A stretch of 64,000 nucleotides of DNA, taken from Triplophysa rosa (lineage: Eukaryota; Chordata; Actinopteri; Cypriniformes; Nemacheilidae). A model generated the notes under the pieces. It ran no database searches. It saw only the letters and a list, made by a program, of their open reading frames with translations, and was not told the DNA's origin. The position numbers and the translations under genes were made by a program. The stretch lies in NCBI RefSeq assembly GCF_024868665.1, contig NC_079899.1, positions 213,409-277,408 of the forward strand, read 5' to 3'. This document shows, one piece after another, positions 32,700-64,000 of this stretch. Position 1 is the first letter of the stretch; each line of letters opens with the position of its first letter.

Positions 32700-32937
32700 G
32701 TGTATACACATTGCATTACATCTAAAACAAACGATAATATTTGCTTTAGCCGTGTCATATGACCCCTTTAAGCCTGTCTGTCCCTTTAGTTTATTGTCCG
32801 GTTTAATTTGTGTTACGTGTGTTCGTGTTCCGTTCCTGTGGACTTAATATTCAGTTGTCGTGCGTCTTGTGGACATTGCACATTCTGTTACACTGAGCTA
32901 CACTCCTTATCTATGCTGAAGAGATTTCAGAGTTTAA

Positions 32938-33976
32938 AGCCCCCCTAATCCAGAAAATGCACTTTTAAATGTTGTTTGAACATATCTGTGTCAGGGGTGT
33001 ATGTACAGAACCACCCTAGAATGATAAAAATCCGCCCATTCATTTTTTTTAAATCCCCAATAAACCTCAACTGTCCTCTTGAAGGAGTTGTTGGCGTTCT
33101 CTCAGTAACCTGACGTCACATTGATTAAGCCCTGCCCATTACTGCTGATGGACTCTGCTGTCACCGCCCTCATCGAGTTGTACACTGTCCGCCATTGTTT
33201 TCACGCTGGACTACTTAAAGTGAGCTACAAGAATGTTTTGTAAACTAACAAGGTGTTTTGTTGTTGGATGCAAGACTGAACATAAGTCTTCATTTACTCC
33301 CGACATCTGAGCCTCATTAGTTTGATTTCTCAACGGAATGTGCAGAAGACATCAGGTGAAGTCACTTTACACTGGGATGCTTCACAAACGAATGTTAGTA
33401 AAATGCTGGATTCATAATTCATGTTTTCAGTTTTTAAACATATGACACGTTTGACCCATGTATTATCATTTTTAAAAACAATGTGCACGTTGAAAGACAT
33501 AACGCACTTGTGTATTCACTCATAGAGTGCATGTTTTCAGTTTTTATAGATATGATGCGTTTATCATGTTAACTTTCACTTATAATAGCAATGTGCCAGA
33601 TTTAAAGACGTAACGCTTTTGTGCATTCACTCAGAAAACAGCGTGCTCAGTTTTTAAACAAATAACACGTTTGTCTTATGTACTCTCACTTATACAAAAC
33701 AATGTGTTTGGTTTTTAAAGATGAGACTTCCATTCTCTTCAGTTTTGTTGTTGGGAGCACTGGCTCGCTGGAAAGGGAGCGGAGACCAGCAGCTCATTTG
33801 CATTTAAAGAGACACACACCAAAACAGCCTGTTTTTCCTCACAGGCAAAAATAGACTTGTAGGGCACAGTATAATACAAGATCTGTGGTGTATTTTGAGC
33901 TGAAACTTCACAGACAAATTCTGTGGTCTCCTAAGATTTATCTTACATGTTGCAAAAGGGCTACATTAGAGGACCT
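32938..33976. mobile_element. TTAA-flanked MITE containing a 110-bp tandem repeat
   Basis: TTAA at 32934-32937 and 33977-33980 bounds AGCCCCCCTAAT...ATTAGAGGACCT, a weak inverted end pair. Motifs such as CTTACATGTTGCAAAAGGG near the right end are familiar from a fish TTAA MITE. No coding sequence. Confidence 0.65.
33421..33725. repeat. Three-copy tandem repeat, unit about 110 bp
   Basis: Units start at 33421, 33531 and about 33641, each with CAGTTTTTA.A.ATATGA.RCGTTT, then an AACAATGTG-like core and AACGC.TTTGTG.ATTCACTC. The third copy is shortened. Copies differ at many positions, so the array is old. Confidence 0.75.
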
Positions 33977-34229
33977 TTAAAACTGCTATTTCTGGGTTAA
34001 CCTCTGAATAAGTGTTGCCCCATAAGCAGGTTGTTGGTACACAGTAGCTGTTTCAGAAGGGATGAGAAATGTTAAATCAACTCATCCACTATGTGGGCTC
34101 ACAGGGAGCCAATGATGACCCTTTCTAGAAAGTAAATGTGCAAACGACAGAAGAACAGTAAACCAAAACCCGTTCTGAAACTGAAGCACATTAACACAAA
34201 GGCCTCAGCAGTCTTCATCTTTTCCACAG

Positions 34230-57544
<23,315 letters not shown>

Positions 57545-58260
57545 AAGAACACCAAATGCATGTGATTTAACAGCACCTATGAATCACACAAGCACCAGAC
57601 ACCTGTTTGTTTAACAAAGCTTTAAATGTTTAGCAGAAATTACAGTCCAATCCAAGCAAACACTGGGTTATTTTGTTTTTTTTATTTAAAAGCAGCTGCC
57701 TATCAATAGATCCACTGTGTGAAATCAATCTCGACTACTGATTTGAGAACTGACTGACAGAGATTTACATTACAAATCAGTCATATGAACTTCTTTTCTA
57801 AACACAACGTGTAACTTACCCTTCACCACAACACAATATATCATGTTGAAAACACTGGAATGTCATCATGGCCATTGGTTAAACTGTTTTGGGAAGGATT
57901 ATGTGCAGATTTGAATTGTCACACAGATGATCGTCACAGATTTCATGGGGGTCTGATAATGAAAGATTTTACAGGTGTTCGTTTTTGTATGAGATTCACC
58001 TGTTCATTTTCTATATTCATTTATAACTTGTGATTGTTTGTCATTTATCATTTCTACTTCTGTTTGAAATGAAGCCCTTTTTAATTTCAAATGTAGGCTA
58101 TATTGTGCATTAACATCTCAAATATATATGGAATATGTCAATTTACTTTGTGGATTATTTCTACCTTTATTAGAAAAATGAATCGCTGGGCAATTACTAG
58201 ACACTTTTATTTGTCTCTTGATTGTTTGTTCACTTGAAATAAAACATATGAGTACAATGA
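57545..58260 (+). terminator. klc4: klc4 3' UTR with polyadenylation signal
   Basis: After TAA at 57544, about 700 bp of AT-rich, TGTA-containing sequence leads to AATAAA at 58238-58243, with GT/T-rich sequence (ATGTGTTTTGCTTTTGTTTT) 35 bp downstream. Cleavage probably occurs near 58260. Other possible upstream hexamers are weaker. Confidence 0.7.
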
Positions 58261-59124
58261 TTAAATCTGCATTTCAATGTGTTTTGCTTTTGTTTTCAAA
58301 CGGGAATATATATGTGAAAGCAAACATACAATAAACATCTCTTTCCTAAGCTTTTCAGATGTTATTATTAGGTATAAAATAAAAATCCAAACCCAAATTT
58401 TCCATTAAGGAAAATGTTTAACGATGATTATCCAATTTTAAAGGGATGGCACATTTCAATGCTGCATGGCCAGTAAAAATCTTTTGAGAAACTTACTGGG
58501 AAAACTGGCTTTGTTGGTCTACTGCCATAAGCTTTACCCAACATTTGCAATGATTATTCATGTTAACTGGTGACAAATGGCCTTTGCATGTTTGATTTTT
58601 CTTCCCCTTCTCTTTTCTCTCTATGTTGAGAATATTCAACACCTTGGGTTAGTCTATTTGGGTTTCTGGAAATAATTATATCGCCCAGACACATGACTTA
58701 CTGTAAGTTATGTGTAGCCTACTTGTGTTTGATAAATAATCTCAATGGTTAAGTTCGAGTAACTACTATCGCCTAAAAGTGATCACCTTTGTCACACGTG
58801 CACAAAGAGATTCGAGCAGAAGTAATTAAAATTCAAGTTTAACTTTTATACGCATATTTTCATATTTAAATATACACACATCTACAATTCCTTATTTACT
58901 AGAAAAACTCAGTAAGCGATATCTAGAAATAAGTACAATGTGACTTCATGGTGTTGATTTGTTGTTTGTTTGAGATCAGTTGTTATTGTTGCAGTTCCGT
59001 TCGTTGCCGCAAGTGGTCGCGCACAGTGGACAGTGTTTATTGATCATTTATAGACTGTAAAGCTGTAACAGATAGAAGTGTGAGCTCTTCAGTTTTCAGC
59101 GATATATCAGTCAGGCAGCAGGAT
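58261..59124. other. Intergenic, no gene recognised
   Basis: AT-rich DNA downstream of klc4. No repeat termini identified. Confidence 0.45.
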
Positions 59125-61035
59125 ACAAGTGTGCTGTTATAAACACGGAGAGGGGGTAAAATCTTTGTGTGTCAGGTGGCACCTGCCTCGCGACCCGTCA
59201 CTCCTGCCTCTCTTCCTGTCACTGTTTTACGTGCCTGCATCGCGACCAGTCGCTGTTTTACGTGCCTTCCAGGAGACCAGTCACTCCTGCTTCGCTACCT
59301 GTCACTGCTTAAGGTCCCTGCCTGTAGCGCGATGATGTTATAACACGCATGCGCACTTTTGTATTTTGACAACGAATGCGCCATATAGTATTTTCTTAAA
59401 GAGCTTTTTTACACAGCGTTTAAAGTCTTATTTTTATGTTGTTTATGCTATTTATTTTGCTGTGTTATCATCCTTGCGTTTATCACTTTGGGCTGCTTTC
59501 CTGTATTAAAATATGATATATAAATACGGTTTCCTTAAAGCTAAATGTATTAGATAAAAATTATAAAACCAATTACTACATAAAATTTGTTTAAAGTGCT
59601 TAATATCATTTCAACATGTTTGGTGGTGTACACAGCCAGTATGGAAAAAAAACTTTTAATAGCAAGCAAAAGTATATTACAAATGTTATATACATGTAAT
59701 GTTTAAAAAAGTATATATATTTATTGTGTTTGACTATCTTAGTCCCCCCAGTGAATCTCAGCAACTTCCCCCACAGGGTGTATTTATTTTAAATTACAGT
59801 CAAGTTATTTATATTGTTACAGCAGTAACATACAATGATACTATAATATTTTACATGTCTTACATAACATTTTACATATGTAACATGAAACCTATTTATG
59901 AAATCCCATCTCCTCAAAAAGGGTTGGGAAAAGATTCTTGCTGACGTTCAATTAGAACCATGGTGGATTAGTACATTGCACCCTGTAAAAGGCAAATAGT
60001 ACACTTAAATAAGCATTTCATAAATATGTTAGCCAGAAAGGAATAACAACAGAAAAGGAAGACTTACTCCAAAGAAATGTTTGACTGTAATGCCATTTCT
60101 CCCTGGTACCTGTGAAAGCCCTCAGTCTTGTGGAGAATAATGAGGGTTACCTTTTTGAAAAATATTGGACAGTTTTAAATTGTGCAAAGTGCATTAAATG
60201 CCATTGTCCTATTTATTGTGTAGAAGTGTTAACAGTATCATTATGTTTACCTCAGGGGTCATAACGTCCAGAATGTAGGACGTATTCTCCATGGAATCTC
60301 TAGCCAGTTGTGTGACTTCATACACTCTTTCTATTATTGCCTCTGTCTGTTAAAAAGCAATCATTTTAATAACTGTACATATATTAGTCTGCTAACATGT
60401 ACTATATATTTGAAGTCTGCCAACATGTAAAACATTATTAATAAAGCAAATGCACAAACATGTCATTGTAGAAAGGGTATCAAAAGGCAAATAATAGGCA
60501 GTGTAACATGCGAATAAAACTGCGACGGTTGCGTGACAGGTGAATAAAACAGTGACTGGTCGCGAGGCAGGTGAATAAAACCGTGACAGGCAGTGTAACG
60601 TGAATAAAACTGCGACGGGTTGCGTGACAGGTGAATAAAACAGTGACTGGTCGCGAGGCAGGTGAATAAAACAGTGACAGGCAGTGTAACATGTGAATAA
60701 AACTGCGACGGGTTGCGTGACAGGTGAATAAAACAGTGACTGGTCACGAGGCAGGTGAATAAAACAGTGACAGGTAGTGTAACATGTGAATAAAACAGCG
60801 ACAGGCAGTGTAACATGTGAATAAAACAGTGACTGGTCACGAGGCAGGCACATAAAACAGTGACAGGTAGTGTAACAAGTGAATAAAACAGCGACAGGCA
60901 GTGTAACATGTGAATAAAACAGTGACAGGTCCCGAGGCAGGCACATAAAACAGCGACAGGCAGCGAGGCAGGAGTGACGGGTCACGTGGCAGGTGCCACC
61001 TGACACGCAAAGATTTTACCCCTACTGTAAACACG
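59125..61035. mobile_element. Fold-back-like element with minisatellite arms
   Basis: The left arm (59138-59310: GGGGGTAAAATCTTTGTGTG, CAGGTGGCACCTGCCTCGCG, ACCCGTCACTCCTGCCTC) is mirrored on the right by 61030-60960 and onward (GGCAGGAGTGACGGGTCACG, AGGTGCCACCTGACACGCAA, AGATTTTACCCC). Inside the arms are repeated GTGACAGG..GTGAATAAAAC units, few on the left and many on the right. The middle (59311-60490) has no recognised gene. Arms made of tandem subrepeats recall fold-back transposons; class unassigned. Confidence 0.6.
60496..60960. repeat. Minisatellite, about 31-bp subunits in a 92-bp higher-order unit
   Basis: Subunit consensus (A/G)GGTGAATAAAACAGTGAC(A/T)GG. Three variants alternate: AGGCAGTGTAACATGTGAAT, GGTTGCGTGACAGGTGAATA and GGTCGCGAGGCAGGTGAATA. 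The triplet restarts near 60496, 60588 and 60679, then becomes irregular. Minus-strand frames of 148-204 codons across it are repeat artefacts. Confidence 0.9.
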
Positions 61036-61059
61036 TGTGAAACCATGTTAGCAAGCATG

Positions 61060-61165
61060 TGGAGGGGGAGCAGCGCATGTAGAATCCTTTCTCCGCGCAT
61101 GCGCTGTGCTGCTCACACACATCCTCACTGCGAGAAGCTGAAGCCCTGTTGTTGCTGTGTCTGTG
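61060..61165 (+). promoter_or_regulatory. Candidate promoter (NRF1 palindrome) and first exon
   Basis: GCGCATGCGC at 61095-61104 is an exact NRF1 consensus core, and CGCATGCGCA also occurs at 59347. It is followed by GAGAAGCTGAAGCCC and a strong donor CTGTG|GTAAGTAG at 61166. There is no ATG between the NRF1 site and the donor other than within it, fitting a 5' UTR exon. No downstream coding exon was recognised in the window, so the gene, if real, lies to the right. Confidence 0.4.
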
Positions 61166-61836
61166 GTAAGTAGGTCATCATTTATTATCATACTTTCATC
61201 ACATTTTGCAATGATTATTAATATTGGTTAGTAGTGTTCACTATACGAGTGATCAAATCCATGTTTTATAAGCGTCTGTGATGTGGTGTGCATTGAAAAT
61301 AATGTTTTATAAAGTCTGCAGTGACGAGAGTGAATATGTTCAATGTATGTGTACTGTAGGCTACGTGTGTGTAATGATTGTGTGGGTTTGTACTGAGCGT
61401 GTTTGTGTTCATCTTGTGTTTTATTGTCGCGTCTCACAACAGTTTGACCTCATTGTGCAGTCACGCGCTGCGCAACTAACATCACTTCAATCTGTCTCTA
61501 ATGATCATGTTGTCTACCTACGGTGGTGTTACACGTGTTTATTGTGTATCAGGCTTTCTGCTTTCACTTTGTTGTTTATGTTTCCTCTGGGCCTGTGTGC
61601 GCGTGTACATCTTTTACGAATAATAACTAGGCTTACTACACTTTCACTATAATAAAGTCATGTTTTATTTTGTATTATTGTGCAGTGTGTGCTACCTCCT
61701 AACAAAAAGAAATTATGATTTTCCAAAGAATATGACAGCAACACGCAGTGGATACTTATTGAAAAGTTTGTCGTAAAAAGTTTTTTTTTTGCTGATTTAG
61801 CGTCAGGTCTAACCTGTAGCTCAATGTGACGTCACT
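61166..61836. other. No gene recognised
   Basis: If the upstream exon is real this is its intron. A 124-codon frame at 61278-61652 has no domain. Nothing else seen. Confidence 0.4.
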
Positions 61837-62458
61837 GACCACGTTTACATGGACAACAATAATCCGATATTAGCACGATTAAGACAATACTCTGATTAAG
61901 AATGGACCATGTAAACAGAGCTTTTTGATTAGCTTAATCCGTCTAAAATCATAATCGTAGTACACACAAATCGAATTAAGACGGGTGGAGTACTCCTATT
62001 TTAGTCGCATTATCAAAGTGCGGTATAGACATGTACATCGCACTATTACCGGCGCGTAGGAACTTTCGCGGCACTTTGCGACAGGGTACCCGCACAGCAG
62101 TGGACAGCCGTTTCGTTTTACGGCAAACAACATGGCTTCAAGCAAGAAAGCACATTTTTGGTCCTAACGGAAAACAAGAAAGATGCCAACAATTCTAGAA
62201 AATAAATGAAACACCAAAAACTGTATGTGGTACCATGGTGAAGACGAACTGTTTGTTGAAATTATGGAGGGAACGTCGAAGGCGTCGCTTAGGGACGTAA
62301 TGACGTATGCCATTAATCGAACTATGTAGTGTAACATGTAAAACGGGAACATGAAAGGTATATTCTTAAAGCAACTCATGTAAACACCTTAATCGTAATA
62401 TTAGTTTACTCAGAATAAGGCAAATAATTTGATTACTGACGTCCATGTAAACGTGGTC
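61837..62458. mobile_element. Harbinger-like MITE (GACCACGTTTACATGGAC ends)
   Basis: The perfect 18-bp inverted terminus GACCACGTTTACATGGAC / GTCCATGTAAACGTGGTC, with 3-bp ACT repeated at 61834-61836 and 62459-62461. A 3-bp duplication points to PIF/Harbinger; the assignment is tentative. Internal AATCCGATATTAGCACGATT-type motifs are inverted near the right side. Non-coding. Confidence 0.8.
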
Positions 62459-62820
62459 ACTGACGTCTGATTCGATTCAGTTAATGATTCGACCAGTGTT
62501 CGAATTGGGGTTTGGGAAGATCCCATAAGCATGAATTAAGCGACCTCCCATAAGATCTTAAATAATGAACTTGGGAGGTCCCCTGGTTTTTCATTGAAAC
62601 TAGATGACTAAGAACCAATAATAACTCTAATAGAGCGTTCCCACCAAACGCGACTTGCGTGAATAAATCGTGCTATTCGCGCATAGTTGGACGCTTGAAC
62701 ATTTTGAGTTTACTCGCCTCATTCGTGCGTGAAATTCGCTTCATTCGCGTGTGAAATTCACTTCACAACAGACGCGAATTCGCGTCATGGGAGGGGCTTC
62801 TGCCAGGCGGCTCCAGTCTC
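62459..62820. repeat. Fragment with Ala-Cys-Gly-like GCGTGAAATTCGC repeats, likely MITE end
   Basis: At about 62635-62780, CGTTCCCACCAAACGCGACT followed by repeated TTCGCGTGTGAAATTC motifs looks like one end of a fish MITE. The partner end was not found; the rest is unassigned. Confidence 0.45.
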
Positions 62821-62823
62821 ATG

Positions 62824-62856
<33 letters not shown>
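62821..62856. repeat. (TA)n microsatellite, left part
   Basis: An AT dinucleotide run, continued at 63767-63806 on the far side of the hAT element inserted in it. Confidence 0.95.
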
Positions 62857-62859
<3 letters not shown>

Positions 62860-63763
62860 GGCTGGGACTTTATCGCGTTAATTACGATGAATTAATTACA
62901 GAAAAAATAACGCGACAAAAAAAACAATGCATTTAATCGCAATTTATTTTTGCACTCCAAACAGTGCGGAACGTTGCTCGTTGCAGGAGTTCCCGGCAAA
63001 CCCGTAATACTGATGCACAGGACACAACACGAGAAATGGAAACCGATGAGAAGTCGTTGCTGGGTTCGGTGTGCGGAAATTTTAGTTTAAAAAAACTACC
63101 GGGTGTAAACCTGGATAAAAGCACAGTTGTGTGCAAATTGTGCAAGAAAGAATTTGCCTATCACCAGAGCACTTCCAGCCTCCGCTACCACCTCAATGCC
63201 AAACATGTTGCAGCTAGCACAGACAACACTCCTAGTTCGAGCAGGCAGTGTCATTCATCCATCATTTTTGTTTCTGTGTTGTTTTTCAAAACCATTTATG
63301 GTAGACACTTTGTTTAACTTTTGGACTGTTTATTTTATGCCAAGGATATTATTCTAACAATTTTGCAATGTTAGGTTTCCACTTTTCTGGAATGTATTGT
63401 ACTAAGTGCTGTTTTTTATTTTAATAAACAAAAACAAATGTGTTTAAGACATAGAAAGTTTACAAAAGTCCTGAAAAAGCTTGAATATAGCTAACTTGAA
63501 TTTAAGTTTGTGCCTTGTGAACAATGCAATCATAATATTATTTATTCATATTGCACTTTATGTTAACACTCAGTGATGAAAATAAACACGATTTTGTTGT
63601 TTAAGCTCATTTATGTGTCTATCATTGATTCAGTCATATACCAAAATCCATTTAAATTGAAAATGTCGCTTCTCGTGTCAAATATTGATATGCGGTTAAT
63701 TGAGATTAATTAATTACAAAGCCTCTAATTAATTAGATTATTTTTTTTAATCGAGTCCCACCA

Positions 63764-63766
<3 letters not shown>
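62857..63766 (+). mobile_element. hAT remnant with BED finger, inserted in a (TA)n run
   Basis: Ends TAGGGCTGGGACTTTATCG and CGAGTCCCACCACTA (imperfect), directly bounded by ATATATAT on both sides, as an 8-bp duplication would appear in a TA run. Subterminal GCGTTAATTACGATGAATTA and TTAATTGAGATTAATTAATT motifs are inverted relatives. It holds the 5' part of a ZBED-type gene, followed by AT-rich sequence with no catalytic domain. Confidence 0.8.
62964..63317 (+). pseudogene. BED zinc-finger N-terminus of a hAT (ZBED-like) transposase
   Basis: The frame contains METDEKSLLGSVCGNFSLKK and then a BED finger: STVVCKLCKKEF (Cys pair) and SSLRYHLNAKHV (His pair). The first Met may be at 62964 or at METDEK (63036). 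After DNTPSSSRQ the frame reads into unrelated hydrophobic sequence and stops at 63317, so the gene lost its catalytic part. It would have bound the element's ends. Confidence 0.8.
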
Positions 63767-63809
<43 letters not shown>

Positions 63810-64000
63810 TGGTAACATCTACATAATATGATGTACAAATAAAATACACTTTTATTAAAATACAAAAAAATAAAATTTAAGAGTTTTGTAAATGTGATCA
63901 TATCTATTAGGTCCAGTGTATTACATTTAATTCTAGCGGTGAGGTTGCAAAATGCAACCAATGGCTCACCCCCCCCTCCCCTTTGAAGCACTACAGCGTC
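63767..64000. repeat. (TA)n microsatellite, right part, and AT-rich DNA
   Basis: TA run to about 63806, then AT-rich sequence ending in GCAACCAATGGCTCACCCCC. No gene recognised before the window edge. Confidence 0.6.

Larger units (their letters stand above)
28088..32767. mobile_element. TTAA-flanked element (AGGGGTCATATG termini) carrying Tc1 and hAT insertions
   Basis: TTAA at 28084-28087 and 32768-32771 bounds AGGGGTCATATGGCACG...CGTGTCATATGACCCCT, an inverted repeat with one mismatch in the first 17 bases. Its own sequence is only 28088-28149, 29724-30133 and 32708-32767, with no coding capacity: a MITE that served as landing site for the two autonomous-type elements within it. Confidence 0.9.
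26619..32892 (+). mobile_element. gag-bearing LTR retrotransposon without pol, 3' LTR interrupted
   Basis: The 5' LTR remnant (26619-26692) and the end of the 3' LTR (about 32840-32892) share CTGTGGACTTA, ATTCAGTTGTCGT, CGTCTTGTGGACATTGCACA and end TGTGACA / TGTTACA. Between them lies a broken gag-like frame. The 3' LTR starts TGTCAAAC at 27981 after a purine tract (GGAGGGGGGCG). The 5' LTR has lost its left part. No protease, RT or integrase is present, so the copy depended on another element. Confidence 0.75.
27981..32892 (+). repeat. 3' LTR of the gag element, split by a 4.7-kb insertion
   Basis: TGTCAAACTATATTG (27981) to ATTCTGTTACA (32892). LTR sequence stops at TATTTAA (28087) and resumes at TTAAGCCTGTC (32768). 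Removing the insertion leaves about 225 bp. TG...CA ends fit an LTR. Confidence 0.7.

Noticed and set aside
60496..60960. CRISPR-like array of regularly spaced repeats
   Set aside because: There are no unique spacers; units are directly adjacent, and this is vertebrate DNA.
60392..61006. 204-codon minus-strand frame with repeated HCFIHLPRDQSLFYSPVT-like units
   Set aside because: It is the minisatellite read through because the unit length keeps frame; no domain, and the codon pattern follows the DNA repeat.

Overview
The window is vertebrate nuclear DNA, almost certainly from a teleost and most likely a cyprinid. Spliced exons are spread over tens of kilobases. The repeats are the fish types I recognise: TAGGG/CAGRG hAT MITEs, TTAA-flanked MITEs, L2-like LINEs with the GTCGCTTTGGATAAAAGCG tail, a DIRS element, Tc1 and a 5S-derived SINE. 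The species call is inference from repeat content.

The one host gene I can support fully is a kinesin light chain on the + strand, best matching klc4. It has 15 coding exons between 34230 and 57544, all with in-phase junctions, giving 611 residues: N-terminal heptad coiled coil, an LFP-acidic segment, six TPRs and a Ser-rich tail ending in a stop, followed by an AATAAA at 58238. A CCAAT/ETS/CRE-bearing non-coding exon candidate at about 17150-17280 could be its first exon, 17 kb upstream.

The rest is mostly mobile DNA in layered nests. Left part (1-15900): a Harbinger transposase pseudogene, a 5S SINE, an L2-like LINE carrying a 28S rRNA fragment and a hAT MITE, an endonuclease/RT LINE (5.1-8.5 kb), an L2 LINE interrupted by a second antisense L2, and an internally deleted DIRS. 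Middle (18-34 kb): a four-level nest ending in a TTAA element with a THAP exon, two hAT nests, and a gag-bearing LTR element. Its 3' LTR was hit by a TTAA element, which in turn holds an intact DD37E Tc1 transposon and a broken hAT transposase gene.

Inside klc4 introns: a solo LTR hit by an antisense 5.9-kb DIRS retrotransposon (intron between 38879 and 45829), an LTR element lacking pol with its own nested insertions (48379-51705), and several MITEs. Right part (58.3-64 kb): a fold-back-like element with minisatellite arms, a possible NRF1-type promoter plus first exon of another gene at about 61.1 kb, a Harbinger-like MITE, and a BED-finger hAT remnant inside an AT microsatellite.

The target-site duplications (TSDs) allow an order of insertion to be read directly. 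I found no CRISPR array, tRNA gene or bacterial-type operon. Family names of transposons rest on recognised motifs and termini, not on database searches.
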